Shown here one piece after another: positions 20,901 through 33,931 of a DNA stretch of 64,000 nt. The notes beneath the pieces were generated by a model. That model did not search any database and was not told where the DNA came from. It worked only from the letters and a program-made list of their open reading frames with translations. The position numbers were made by a program, and so were the translations under genes. This DNA is from Bufo bufo (lineage: Eukaryota; Chordata; Amphibia; Anura; Bufonidae). Within the stretch, counting starts at the first letter, position 1; each line of letters opens with the position of its first letter. The DNA lies in NCBI RefSeq assembly GCF_905171765.1, contig NC_053392.1, forward strand, positions 31,922,192 through 31,986,191. The letters run 5' to 3'.

Positions 20901-23900
20901 CCCAGACAGAGGAGAGAGGTCCCGTAACAGAGAATCTGGCCTTATGTCAGCGCAGAATCTGTATTCATGTCATAGCAGAGAATCAGGCTTCACGTCACCC
21001 ACCACTGGAACAGGCCACTGTCACATATTTAGGCCCAGGCACCCAGGCAGAGGAGAGAGGTCCCGTAACAGAGAATCTGGCCTTATGTCAGCGCAGAATC
21101 TGTATTCATGTCATAGCAGAGAATCAGGCTTCACGTCACCCACCACTGGAACAGGCCACTGTCACACATTTAGGCCCAGGCACCCAGTCAGAGGAGAGAG
21201 GTCCCGTAACAGAGAATCTGGCTTGATGTCAGCACAGAATCTGTATCATGTCATAGCAGAGAATCAGGCTTCATGTCAACCACCACTGGAACAGGCCACT
21301 GTCACACATTTAGGCCCAGGCACCCAGGCAGAGGAGAGAGGTCCCGTAACAGAGAATCTGGCCTTATGTCAGCGCAGAATCAGTCTTCATGTCATAGCAG
21401 AGAATCAGGCTTCACGTCACCCACCACTGGAACAGGCCACTGTCACACATTTAGGCCCCGGCACCCAGACAGAGGAGAGCGGTCCCGTAACAGAGAATCT
21501 GGCCTTATGTCAGCGCAGAATCTGTATTCATGTCATAGCAGAGAATCAGGCTTCACGTCACCCACCACTGGAACAGGCCACTGTCACACATTTAGGCCCA
21601 GGCACCCAGGCAGAGGAGAGAGGTCCCGTAACAGAGAATCTGGCCTGATGTCAGCACTGAATCTGTCTTCATGTCATAGCAGAGAATCAGACTTCACGTC
21701 ACCCACCACTGGAACAGGCCACTGTCACACATTTAGGCCAGGCACCCAGTCAGAGGAGAGAGGTCCCGTAACAGAGAATCTGGCCTTATGTCAACACAGA
21801 ATCTGTCTTCATGTCATAGCAGAGAATCAGGCTTCACGTCACCCACCACTGGAACAGGCCACTGTCACACATTTAGGCCCAGGCACCCAGGCAGAGGAGA
21901 GAGGTCCCGTAACAGAGAATCTGGCCTTATGTCAGCACAGAATCTGTCTTCATGTCATAGCAGAGAATCAGGCTTCACGTCACCCACCACTGGAACAAGC
22001 CACTGTCACATATTTACGCCCCGGCACCCAGACAGAGGAGAGAGGTCCCGTAACAGAGAATCTGGCCTTATGTCAGCGCAGAATCTGTATTCATGTCATA
22101 GCAGAGAATCAGGCTTCACGTCACCCACCACTGGAACAGGCCACTGTCACATATTTAGGCCCAGGCACCCAGGCAGAGGAGAGAGGTCCCGTAACAGAGA
22201 ATCTGGCCTTATGTCAGCACAGAATCTGTATTCATGTCATAGCAGAGAATCAGGCTTCACGTCACCCACCACTGGAACAGGCCACTGTCACACATTTAGG
22301 CCCAGGCACCCAGGCAGAGGAGAGAGGTCCCGTAACAGAGAATCTGGCCTTATGTCAGCACAGAATCTGTCTTCATGTCATAGCAGAGAATCAGGCTTCA
22401 CGTCACCCACCACTGGAACAAGCCACTGTCACATATTTAGGCCCCGGCACCCAAACAAAGGAGAGAGGTCCCATAACAGAGAATCTGGCCTTATGTCAGC
22501 GCAGAATCTGTATTCATGTCATAGCAGAGAATCAGGCTTCACGTCACCCACCACTGGAACAGGCCACTGTCACACATTTAGGCCCAGGCACCCAGGCAGA
22601 GGAGAGAGGTCCCGTAACAGAGAATCTGGCCTTATGTCAGCACAGAATCTGTCTTCATGTCATAGCAGAGAATCAGGGTTCACGTCACCCACCACTGGAA
22701 CAGGCCACTGTCACACATTTAGGCCCCGGCACCCAGACAGAGGAGAGCGGTCCCGTAACAGAGAATCTGGCCTTATGTCAGCGCAGAATCAGTATTAATG
22801 TCATAGCAGAGAATCAGGCTTCACGTCACCCACCACTGGAACAGGCCACTGTCACACATTTAGGCCCAGGCACCCAGGCAGAGGAGAGAGGTCCCGTAAC
22901 AGAGAATCTGGCCTGATGTCAGCACAGAATCTGTCTTCATGTCATAGCAGAGAATCAGGGTTCACGTCACCCACCACTGGAACAGGCCACTGTCACACAT
23001 TTAGGCCCCGGCACCCAGACAGAGGAGAGCGGTCCCGTAACAGAGAATCTGGCCTTATGTCAGCACAGAATCTGTCTTCATGTCATAGCAGAGAATCAGG
23101 CTTCACGTCACCCACCACTGGAACAAGCCACTGTCACATATTTAGGCCCCGGCACCCAGACAGAGGAGAGAGGTCCCGTAACAGAGAATCTGGCCTTCTG
23201 TCAGCGCAGAATCTGTATTCATGTCATAGCAGAGAATCAGGCTGCACGTCACCCACCACTGGAACAGGCCACTGTCACATATTTAGGCCCAGGCACCCAG
23301 GCAGAGGAGAGAGGTCCCGTAACAGAGAATCTGGCCTTATGTCAGCGCAGAATCTGTATTCATGTCATAGCAGAGAATCAGGCTTCACGTCACCCACCAC
23401 TGGAACAGGCCACTGTCCCACATTTAGGCCCAGGCACCCAGTCAGAGAAGAGAGGTCCCGTAACAGAGAATCTGGCTTGATGTCAGCACAGAATCTGTCT
23501 TCATGTCATAGCAGAGAATCAGGCTTCATGTCACCCACCACTGGAACAGGCCACTGTCACACATTTAGGCCCAGGCACCCAGGCAGAGGAGAGAGGTCCC
23601 GTAACAGAGAATCTGGCCTTATGTCAGCGCAGAATCAGTCTTCATGTCATAGCAGAGAATCAGGCTTCACGTCACCCACCACTGGAACAGGCCACTGTCA
23701 CACATTTAGGCCCCGGCACCCAGACAGAGGAGAGCGGTCCCGTAACAGAGAATTTGGCCTTATGTCAGCGCAGAATCTGTATTCATGTCATAGCAGAGAA
23801 TCAGGCTTCACGTCACCCACCACTGGAACAGGCCACAGTCACACATTTAGGCCCAGGCACCCAGGCAGAGGAGAAAGGTCCCGTAACAGAGAATCTGGCC

Positions 23901-26900
23901 TGATGTCAGCACAGAATCTGTCTTCATGTCATAGCAGAGAATCAGGCTTCACGTCACCCACCACTGGAACAGGCCACTGTCACACATTTAGGCCCAGGCA
24001 CCCAGTCAGAGGAGAGAGGTCCCGTAACAGAGAATCTGGCCTTTTGTCAGCACAGAATCTGTCTTCATGTCATAGCAGAGAATTAGGCTTCACGTCATCC
24101 ACCACTGGAACAAGCCACTGTCACATATTTAGGCCCCGGCACCCAGACAGAGGAGAGAGGTCCCGTAACAGAGAATCTGGCCTTATGTCAGCACAGAATC
24201 TGTATTCATGTCATAGCAGAGAATCAGGCTTCACGTCACCCACCACTGGAACAGGCCACTGTCACATATTTAGGCCCAGGCACCCAGGCAGAGGAGAGAG
24301 GTCCCGTAACAGAGAATCTGGCCTTATGTCAGCGCAGAATCTGTATTCATGTCATAGCAGAGAATCAGGCTTCACGTCACCCACCACTGGAACAGGCCAC
24401 TGTCACACATTTAGGCCCAGGCACCCAGTCAGAGGAGAGAGGTCCCGTAACAGAGAATCTGGCTTGATGTCAGCACAGAATCTGTATCATGTCATAGCAG
24501 AGAATCAGGCTTCATGTCAACCACCACTGGAACAGGCCACTGTCACACATTTAGGCCCAGGCACCCAGGCAGAGGAGAGAGGTCCCGTAACAGAGAATCT
24601 GGCCTTATGTCAGCGCAGAATCAGTCTTCATGTCATAGCAGAGAATCAGGCTTCACGTCACCCACCACTGGAACAGGCCACTGTCACACATTTAGGCCCC
24701 GGCACCCAGACAGAGGAGAGCGGTCCCGTAACAGAGAATCTGGCCTTATGTCAGCGCAGAATCTGTATTCATGTCATAGCAGAGAATCAGGCTTCACGTC
24801 ACCCACCACTGGAACAGGCCACTGTCACACATTTAGGCCCAGGCACCCAGGCAGAGGAGAGAGGTCCCGTAACAGAGAATCTGGCCTGATGTCAGCACTG
24901 AATCTGTCTTCATGTCATAGCAGAGAATCAGGCTTCACGTCACCCACCACTGGAACAGGCCACTGTCACACATTTAGGCCAGGCACCCAGTCAGAGGAGA
25001 GAGGTCCCGTAACAGAGAATCTGGCCTTATGTCAACACAGAATCTGTCTTCATGTCATAGCAGAGAATCAGGCTTCACGTCACCCACCACTGGAACAGGC
25101 CACTGTCACACATTTAGGCCCAGGCACCCAGGCAGAGGAGAGAGGTCCCGTAACAGAGAATCTGGCCTTATGTCAGCACAGAATCTGTCTTCATGTCATA
25201 GCAGAGAATCAGGCTTCACGTCACCCACCACTGGAACAAGCCACTGTCACATATTTACGCCCCGGCACCCAGACAGAGGAGAGAGGTCCCGTAACAGAGA
25301 ATCTGGCCTTATGTCAGCGCAGAATCTGTATTCATGTCATAGCAGAGAATCAGGCTTCACGTCACCCACCACTGGAACAGGCCACTGTCACATATTTAGG
25401 CCCAGGCACCCAGGCAGAGGAGAGAGGTCCCGTAACAGAGAATCTGGCCTTATGTCAGCACAGAATCTGTATTCATGTCATAGCAGAGAATCAGGCTTCA
25501 CGTCACCCACCACTGGAACAGGCCACTGTCACACATTTAGGCCCAGGCACCCAGGCAGAGGAGAGAGGTCCCGTAACAGAGAATCTGGCCTTATGTCAGC
25601 ACAGAATCTGTCTTCATGTCATAGCAGAGAATCAGGCTTCACGTCACCCACCACTGGAACAAGCCACTGTCACATATTTAGGCCCCGGCACCCAAACAAA
25701 GGAGAGAGGTCCCATAACAGAGAATCTGGCCTTATGTCAGCGCAGAATCTGTATTCATGTCATAGCAGAGAATCAGGCTTCACGTCACCCACCACTGGAA
25801 CAGGCCACTGTCACATATTTAGGCCCAGGCACCCAGGCAGAGGAGAGAGGTCCCGTAACAGAGAATCTGGCCTTATGTCAGCGCAGAATCTGTCTTCATG
25901 TCATAGCAGAGAATCAGGCTTCACGTCACCCACCACTGGAACAGGCCACTGTCACACATTTAGGCCCCGGCACCCAGACAGAGGAGAGCGGTCCCGTAAC
26001 AGAGAATCTGGCCTTATGTCAGCGCAGAATCAGTCTTCATGTCATAGCAGAGAATCAGGCTTCACGTCACCCACCACTGGAACAGGCCACTGTCACACAT
26101 TTAGGCCCAGGCACCCAGGCAGAGGAGAGAGGTCCCGTAACAGAGAATCTGGCCTGATGTCAGCACAGAATCTGTCTTCATGTCATAGCAGAGAATCAGG
26201 CTTCACGTCACCCACCACTGGAACAGGCCACTGTCACACATTTAGGCCAGGCACCCAGTCAGAGGAGAGAGGTCCCGTAACAGAGAATCTGGCCTTATGT
26301 CAACACAGAATCTGTCTTCATGTCATAGCAGAGAATCAGGCTTCACGTCACCCACCACTGGAACAGGCCACTGTCACACATTTAGGCCCAGGCACCCAGG
26401 CAGAGGAGAGAGGTCCCGTAACAGAGAATCTGGCCTTATGTCAGCACAGAATCTGTCTTCATGTCATAGCAGAGAATCAGGCTTCACGTCACCCACCACT
26501 GGAACAAGCAACTGTCACATATTTAGGCCCCGGCACCCAGACAGAGGAGAGAGGTCCCGTAACAGAGAATCTGGCCTTATGTCAGCGCAGAATCTGTATT
26601 CATGTCATAGCAGAGAATCAGGCTTCACGTCACCCACCACTGGAACAGGCCACTGTCACATATTTAGGCCCAGGCACCCAGGCAGAGGAGAGAGGTCCCG
26701 TAACAGAGAATCTGGCCTTATGTCAGCGCAGAATCTGAATTCATGTCATAGCAGAGAATCAGGCTTCACGTCACCCACCACTGGAACAGGCCACTGTCAC
26801 ACATTTAGGCCCAGGCACCCAGGCAGAGGAGAGAGGTCCCGTAACAGAGAATCTGGCCTTATGTCAGCACAGAATCTGTCTTCATGTCATAGCAGAGAAT

Positions 26901-27680
26901 CAGGCTTCACGTCACCCACCACTGGAACAAGCCACTGTCACATATTTAGGCCCCGGCACCCAAACAAAGGAGAGAGGTCCCGTAACAGAGAATCTGGCCT
27001 TATGTCAGCGCAGAATCTGTATTTATGTCATAGCAGAGAATCAGGCTTCACATCACCCACCACTGGAACAGGCCACTGTCACATATTTAGGCCCAGGCAC
27101 CCAGGCAGAGGAGAGAGGTCCCGTAACAGAGAATCTGGCCTTATGTCAGCGCAGAATCTGTCTTCATGTCATAGCAGAGAATCAGGCTTCACATCACCCA
27201 CCACTGGAACAGGCCACTGTCACACATTTAGGCCCCGGCACCCAGACAGAGGAGAGCGGTCCCGTAACAGAGAATCTGGCCTTATGTCAGCGCAGAATCA
27301 GTCTTCATGTCATAGCAGAGAATCAGGCTTCACGTCACCCACCACTGGAACAGGCCACTGTCACACATTTAGGCCCAGGCACCCAGGCAGAGGAGAGAGG
27401 TCCCGTAACAGAGAATCTGGCCTGATGTCAGCACAGAATCTGTCTTCATGTCATAGCAGAGAATCAGGCTTCACGTCACCCACCACTGGAACAGGCCACT
27501 GTCACATATTTAGGCCCAGGCACCCAGGCAGAGGAGAGAGGTCGCGTAACAGAGAATCTGGATTCATGTCAGCACAGAATAAGTCTTCATGTCATAGCAG
27601 AGAATCAGGCTTCACGTCACCCACCACTGGAACAGGCCACTGTCACACATTTAGGCCCCGGCACCCAGGCACAGGAGAGG
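17982..27680. repeat. Tandem array, 141-bp unit, about 68 copies
   Basis: Each unit contains GGTCCCGTAACAGAGAATCT, CATGTCATAGCAGAGAATCA and CCACCACTGGAACAGGCCAC. The spacing of the CCCGTAAC box is 141 bp in the units I measured. Variants include CAGTATTCATG against CTGTCTTCATG, GGCTGCACG, and a missing C in TTTAGGCCAGGC. Larger blocks repeat: markers recur at +3241 (21241 to 24482; 21731 to 24972) and +1268 (24972 to 26240). An aberrant segment lies at about 19125-19260. Because 141 is a multiple of three, long frames stay open on the plus strand; I take these as a by-product. A 120-bp version is found in hAT-A2. Confidence 0.95.
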
Positions 27681-27796
27681 TTCATTCAACTTTGGGTTGC
27701 CCCGCAATATAATGGTAAAATGAAATTAAAAATAGTATTGAATGAGGAAGTGCCCTGGAGTAGAATAATATATTGTTAAGGGGAGGTAGTTAATAT

Positions 27797-30700
27797 CTAA
27801 TCTGCACAAGGGATGGACAGGTCCTGTGGGATCCATGCCTGGTTCATTTTTATGAACGTCAGCTTGTCCACATTGGCTGTAGACAGGCGGCTGCGTTTGT
27901 CTGTAATGACGCCCCCTGCCGTGCTGAATACACGTTCAGACAAAACGCTGGCCGCCGGGCAGGCCAGCACCTCCAAGGCATAAAAGGCTAGCTCTGGCCA
28001 CGTGGACAATTTGGAGACCCAGAAGTTGAATGGGGCCGAACCATCAGTCAGTACGTGGAGGGGTGTGCACAGGTACTGTTCCACCATGTTAGTGAAATGT
28101 TGCCTCCTGCTAACACGTTCCGTATCAGGTGGTGGTGCACTTAGCTGTGGCGTGGTGACAAAACTTTTCCACATCTCTGCCATGCTAACCCTGCCCTCAG
28201 AGGAGCTGGCCGTGACACAGCTGCGTTGGCAACCTCTTGCTCCTCCTCTGCCTTCGCCTTGGGCTTACACTTGTTCCCCTGTGACATTTGGGAATGCTCT
28301 CAGTAGCGCGTCTACCAACGTGCGTTTGTACTCGCGCATCTTCCTATCACGCTCCAGTGTAGGAAGTAAGGTGGGCACATTGTCTTTGTACCGGGGATCC
28401 AGCAAGGTGGCAACCCAGTAGTCCGCACACGTTAAAATGTGGGCAACTCTGCTGTCATTGCGCAGGCACTGCAGCATGTAGTCGCTCATGTGTGTCAGGC
28501 TGCCCAGAGGTAAGGACAAGCTGTCCTCTGTGGGAGGCGTATCGTCATCGTCCTGTGTTTCCCCCCAGCCACGCACCAGTGATGGGCCCGAGCTGCTTTG
28601 GGTGCCACCACGCTGTGAACATGCTTCATCCTCATCCTCCTCCACCTCCTCCTCATCCTCGTCCTCCTCATCCTCCAGTAGTGGGCCCTGTCTGGCCACA
28701 TTTGTACCTGGCCTCTGGTGTTGCAAAAAACCTCCCTCCCTTCAGAGACTGGCCTGAAAGTGCTAAAAATGACCCTTCTTCCTCCTCTTCCTCCCGGGCC
28801 ACCTCCTCTTCCATCATCGCCCTAAGTGTTTTCTCAAGGAGACATAGAAGTGGTATTGTAACGCTGATAACGGCGTCATCGCCACTGGCCATGTTGGTGG
28901 AGTACTCGAAACAGCGCAACAGGGCACACAGGTCTTGCATGGATGCCCAGTCATTGGTGGTGAAGTGTGTCTGATCCGCAGTGCGACTGACCCATGCGTG
29001 CTGCAGCTAAAACTCCACTATGGCCTGCTGCTGCTCGCACAGTCTGTCCAGCATATGCAAGGTGGAGTTCCACCTGGTGGGCACGTCGCATATGAGGCTG
29101 TGAGCGGGAAGGCCGAAGTTACGCTGTAGCGCAGACAGGCGAGCAGCGGCAGGGTGTGAACGCCGGAAGCGCGAACAGACGGCCCGCACTTTATGCAGCA
29201 GCTCTGACATGTCGGGGTAGTTGCGAATGAACTTCTGCACCACCAAATTCAGCACATGCGCCAGGCAAGGGATGTGCGTCAAACCGGCTAGTCCCAGAGC
29301 TGCAACGAGATTTCACCCATTATCGCACACCACCAGGCCGGGCTTGAGGCTCACCGGCAGCAACCACTCATCGGTCTGTTGTTCTATACCCCGCCACAAC
29401 TCCTGTGCGGTGTGGGGCCTGTCCCCCAAACATATGAATTTCAGAATGGCCTGCTGACGTTTTCCCCGGGCTGTGCTGAAGTTGGTGGTGAAGGTGTGTG
29501 GCTGACTGGATGAGCAGGTGGAAGAAGAGGAGGAGGAAGCTGAGTAGGAGGAGGAGGAGACAGGAGGCAAATAATGTTGCCCTGCGATCCTTGGCGGCGG
29601 AAGGACGTGCGCCAAACAGCTCTCCGCCTGGGGCCCAGCCGCCACTACATTTACCCAGTGTGCAGTTAGGGAGATATAGCGTCCCTGGCCGTGCTTACTG
29701 GTCCATGTATCTGTGGTTAGGTGGACCTTGCCACAGATGGCGTTGCGCAGTGCACACTTGATTTTATCGGACACTTGGTTGTGCAGGGAAGGCACGGCTC
29801 TCTTGGAGAAGTAGTGGCGGCTGGGAACAACATACTGTGGGACAGCAAGTGACATGAGCTGTTTGAAGCTGTGTGTGTCCACCAGCCTAAATGACAGCAT
29901 TTCATAGGCCAGTAGTTTAGAAATGCTGGCATTCAGGGCCAGGGATCGAGGGTGGCTAGGTGGGAATTTACGCTTTCTCTCAAATGTTTGTGAGATGGAG
30001 AGCTGAACGCTGCCGTGTGACATGGTTAAGATGCTTGGTGACGCAGGTGGTGGTGTTGGTGGTACATCCCATGTTTGCTGGGCGGCAGGTGCCAACGTTC
30101 CTCCAGAGGCAGAGGAAGAGGCCGAGGCGGCGGCAGCAGCAGCAGAAGAGGCCGAGGCAGCAGCAGAAGAGGCCGAGGCGGCAGCAGCAGAAGAGGCAGC
30201 AGGGGGAGCCTGAGTGACTTCCTTGTTTTTAAGGTGTTTACTCCACTGCAGTTCATGCTTTGCATGCAGGTGCCTGGTCATGCAGGTTGTGCTAAGGTTC
30301 AGAACGTTAATGCCTCGCTTCAGGCTCTGATGGCACAGCGTGCAAACCACTCGGGTCTTGTCGTCAGCACATTGTTTGAAGAAGTGCCATGCCAGGGAAC
30401 TCCTTGAAGCTGCCTTTGGGGTGCTCGGTCCCAGATGGCGGCGGTCAGTAGCAGGCGAAGTCTCTTGGCGGCGGGTGTTCTGATTTTGCCCACTGCTCCC
30501 TCTTTTGCTACGCTGTTGGCTCTGTCTCACCACTGCCTCTTCTCCGAACTGTGAAAGTCAGTGGCACGACCTTCATTCCATGTGGGGTCTAGGACCTCAT
30601 CGTCCCCTGCATCGTCTTCCACCCAGTCTTGATCCCTAACCTCCTGTTCAGTCTGCACACTGCACGCAGCAGTTGGCACCTGTGTTTCATCATCATCAGA

Positions 30701-31231
30701 GACGTGCTGAGGTGGTATTCCCATGTCCTCATCATCAGGAAAAATAAGTGGTTGTGCGTTAGTGCATTCTATCTCTTCCACCCCTGGGGAAGGGCTAGGT
30801 GGATGCCCTTGGGAAACCCTGGCAGCAGAGTCTTCAAACAGCATAAGAGACTGCTGCATAACTTGAGGCTCAGACAGTTTCCCTGATATGCATGGGTGTG
30901 ATGTAACAGACCGATGGGCTTGGTTTTCATGCGCCATCTGTGGGCTTTCTGCAGAAGACTGGGTGGGAGATAATGTGAACGTGCAGGATCCACTGTCGGC
31001 CACCCAATTGACTAATGCCTGCACCTGCTCAGGCCTTACCATCCTTAGAACGGCATTGGGCCCCACCAAATATCGCTGTAAATTCTGCAGGCTACTGGGA
31101 CCTGAGGTAGTTGGTTCACTAGGACGTGTGGCTGTGGCAGAACGGCCACGTCCTCTCCCAGCACCAGAGGGTACACTAACACCACCACGACCATGTCCAC
31201 GTCCGCGTCCCTTATTAGATGTTTTCCTCAT
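27797..31231 (-). pseudogene. hAT-A1 transposase, broken
   Basis: From ATG 31231 the protein has an RG-rich N-terminus (MRKTSNKGRGRGHGRGG), a conserved-looking segment LVGPNAVLRMVRPEQVQALV, an acidic linker, and after a frameshift near 30540 a BED finger (VVCTLCHQSLKRG...TRHLHAKHE). The hAT core then follows with TTDTWTS and VVCDNG (catalytic aspartates), RWNSTLHMLDRLC, and at the end LSERVFSTAGG (catalytic glutamate) with NVDKLTFIKMNQAW. An alanine/serine tract follows the BED finger. Comparison with hAT-A2 shows a CGA-to-TGA stop at about 29311, CAG-to-TAG at about 29007, a frameshift near 28735 and GAA-to-TAA near 28264. All three catalytic residues survive but the gene cannot make one protein. 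Confidence 0.92.
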
Positions 31232-31239
31232 TGTTCCCG

Positions 31240-33150
31240 TTCACAACAATTTTGAGAATTGCAAATTTGGGAATGCTTTTTCAACCCAGAACAAAAAGTC
31301 TGCTTTGACGGTCACTACAAATAAATTGACCAGCTAAAACTGTGCAGATTTGGTTGAATAGAGATGTGAGACCTGTTTTTTTTTTGCGCTGTGTGACAGT
31401 TATAGGTTTAATCACAGAATGACACTTCTATCAGCACGCTAGCGCGTGTCTTAGGTTTTTCTGAATGATACTATCAATAACTTCAATGTAAGATTTTCTT
31501 TTTGGGATAGATTTCAAGTAGGCCTGAAATACCACAAACTAGTTATTTTCAGAATGGCAAATTTGAGAATGCTTTTTCAACCCAGAACAAAAAGTCTGCT
31601 TTGACGGTCACTACAAATAACTTGACCAGCTAAAACTGTGCAGATTTGGTTGAATAGAGATGTGAGACCTGTTTTTTTTTTGCGCTGTGTGACAGTTATA
31701 GGTTTAATCACAGAATGACACTTCTATCAGCACGCTAGCGTGTGTCTTAGGTTTTTCTGAATGATACTATCAATAACTTCAATGTAAGATTTTCTTTTTG
31801 GGATAGATTTCAAGTAGGCCTGAAATACCACATACTAGTTATTTTCAGAATGGCAAATTTGGGAATGCTTTTTCAACCCAGAACAAAAAGTCTGCTTTGA
31901 CGGTCACTACAAATAACTTGACCAGCTAAAACTGTGCAGATTTGGTTGAATAGAGATGTGAGACCTGTTTTTTTTTTGCGCTGTGTGACAGTTATAGGTT
32001 TAATCACAGAATGACACTTCTATCAGCACGCTAGCGTGTGTCTTAGGTTTTTCTGAATGAAACTATCAATAACTTCAATGTAAGATTTTCTTTTTGGGAT
32101 AGATTTCAAGTAGGCCTGAAATACCACAAACTAGTTATTTTCAGAATGGCAAATTTGGGAATGCTTTTTCAACCCAGAACAAAAAGTCTGCTTTGACGGT
32201 CACTACAAATAACTTGACCAGCTAAAACTGTGCAGATTTGGTTGAATAGAGATGTGAGACCTGTTTTTTTTTGCGCTGTGTGACAGTTATAGGTTTAATC
32301 ACAGAATGACACTTCTATCAGCACGCTAGCGTGTGTCTTAGGTTTTTCTGAATGATACTATCAATAACTTCAATGTAAGATTTTCTTTTTGGGATAGATT
32401 TCAAGTAGGCCTGAAATACCACAAACTAGTTATTTTCAGAATGGCAAATTTGGGAATGCTTTTTCAACCCAGAACAAAAAGTCTGCTTTGACGGTCACTA
32501 CAAATAACTTGACCAGCTAAAACTGTGCAGATTTGGTTGAATAGAGATGTGAGACCTGTTTTTTTTTGCGCTGTGTGACAGTTATAGGTTTAATCACAGA
32601 ATGACACTTCTATCAGCACGCTAGCGTGTGTCTTAGGTTTTTCTGAATGATACTATCAATAACTTCAATGTAAGATTTTCTTTTTGGGATAGATTTCAAG
32701 TAGGCCTGAAATACCACAAACTAGTTATTTTCAGAATGGCAAATTTGGGAATGCTTTTTCAACCCAGAACAAAAAGTCTGTTTTGACGGTTACTACAAAT
32801 AACTTGACCAGCTAAAACTGTGCAGATTTGGTTGAATAGAGATGTGAGACCTGTTTTTTTTTGTGCTGTGTGACAGTTATAGGTTTAATCACAGAATGAC
32901 ACTTCTATCAGCACGCTAGCGTGTGTCTTAGGTTTTTCTGAATGATACTATCAATAACTTCAATGTAAGATTTTCTTTTTGGGATAGATTTCAAGTAGGC
33001 CTGAAATACCACAAACTAGTTATTTTCAGAATGGCAAATTTGGGAATGCTTTTTCAACCCAGAACAAAAAGTCTGCTTTGACGATCACTACAAATAACTT
33101 GACCATCTAAAACTGTGCAGATTTGGTTGAATAGAAATGTCAGGTCTATT
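31240..33150. repeat. Tandem array, 295-296-bp unit, about 6.5 copies
   Basis: The AACAAAAAGTCTGCTTTGAC box occurs at about 31290, 31586, 31882, 32178, 32473, 32768 and 33063, with spacing 295-296 bp. Units are nearly identical apart from T-run length and a few substitutions. The array lies between the start codon (31231) and the promoter end of hAT-A1, so it would form most of a 5' leader or an intron. A related 292-bp array is at 50040-50830 in hAT-A2. Confidence 0.95.
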
Positions 33151-33164
33151 TTTTAGGCGCTGGG

Positions 33165-33475
33165 TGACAGGCTCAACTTGCCCCTGATGTAATATATGGC
33201 CAAAAAATAACCACACTGTTGATGGTTAAATGCACTTGGGTGACACAGGCTCAGCCTGCAGCTGATGTAGTATATGGCCAAAAAATAATCAGACTGTTGA
33301 TGGTTAAATGCACCTGGGTGAAACAGGCTCAGCCTGCAGCTGATGTAGTATATGGCCAAAAAATAACCAGACTGTTGATGGTTAAATGCACTTCGGTGAC
33401 ACAGGCTCAGCCTGCAGCTGATGTAGGATATAGCACAAAATAACCACACTATCGATGGTTAAATACACTTGGTGA
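33165..33475. repeat. Tandem array, 78-bp unit, four copies
   Basis: GATGGTTAAATGCAC recurs at 33221, 33299, 33377 and (diverged) 33454, spacing 77-78 bp. Units also share CAGCCTGCAGCTGATGTAG and ATGGCCAAAAAATAA. Short frames on both strands here are by-products of the period (26 codons). Confidence 0.9.
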
Positions 33476-33931
33476 TAGCTCGTGCTGGCGCACCACAAGT
33501 CACAAAATGGCCGCCGATCACCCCAGAAAAACAGTGATCTAAAAACGCTCTGGGCAGCCTCAAAAAAGTGAGCAAGTCAATAATAGCACTTCAATGATCC
33601 ACAGCTGCAGATCGATCACAGAATGAAGTCTTTTGGAGGAGTTAATCTGCCTAATCTCGCCCTAACGTCGCAGCTGCAACCTCTCCCTATACTGATCATA
33701 GCAGAGTGACGTGCGGCGCTACGTGACTCCAGCTTAAATAGAGGCTGGGTCACATGGTGCACTGGCCAATCACAGCCATGCCAATAGTAGGCATGGCTGT
33801 GATGGCCTCTTGGGCCAAGTAGTATGACGCTTGTTGATTGGCTGCTTTGCAGCCTTTCAAAAAGCGCCAAGAAAGCGCCGAACACCGAACCCGAACCCGG
33901 ACATTATACAGTTCGGGTTCGCTCATCCCTA
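33476..33931 (-). promoter_or_regulatory. hAT-A1 5' terminal region with probable promoter
   Basis: On the minus strand, from the tip inward: inverted terminal repeat, repeated CGGGTTCG boxes, CAAAGCAGCCAATCAAC and GTGATTGGCC (CCAAT-type boxes), then CCTCTATTTAAGC (TATA-like, near 33732-33744). The same order is seen in hAT-A2 (51060-51372) and in hAT-A3 (56234-56500, where the TATA-like box reads CTTATAAGC). Conservation across three copies supports a promoter. Confidence 0.55.

Larger units (their letters stand above)
17693..33931 (-). mobile_element. hAT-A1: 16.2-kb hAT transposon with large internal tandem arrays
   Basis: Starts TAGAGTTGAGCGAAC at 17693 and ends with the inverse of TAGGGATGAGCGAAC at 33931 (13 of 15 terminal bases match). 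It is bordered by identical 8-mers GACATGAG. From its 5' side (right) it holds: terminal promoter region (33476-33931), a 78-bp array, a 295-bp array, a transposase gene in pieces (31231-27797), a short spacer, a 141-bp array of about 9.7 kb, and a 3' end with repeated GTTCGGGTTCG boxes in both orientations. Typical autonomous hAT elements are about 3-5 kb; most of the excess here is tandem repeat. It interrupts a hAT-B copy. Confidence 0.93.

Noticed and set aside
17982..27680. CRISPR-like regular repeats
   Set aside because: Units are contiguous near-identical 141-mers with no unique spacers, in a vertebrate-type genome.
17967..27712. Very long plus-strand frames (up to about 800 codons) encoding 47-residue repeats
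   Set aside because: The 141-bp period is a multiple of three, so any frame without a stop in one unit stays open. Two different frames are open over the same DNA, the array is non-coding in the related hAT-A2, and the composition is not protein-like.
28001..30410. Plus-strand open frames opposite the hAT-A1 transposase, including Ala/Arg-rich runs at 30022-30217
   Set aside because: They mirror the coding strand and its alanine/serine and acidic runs; no independent motif.
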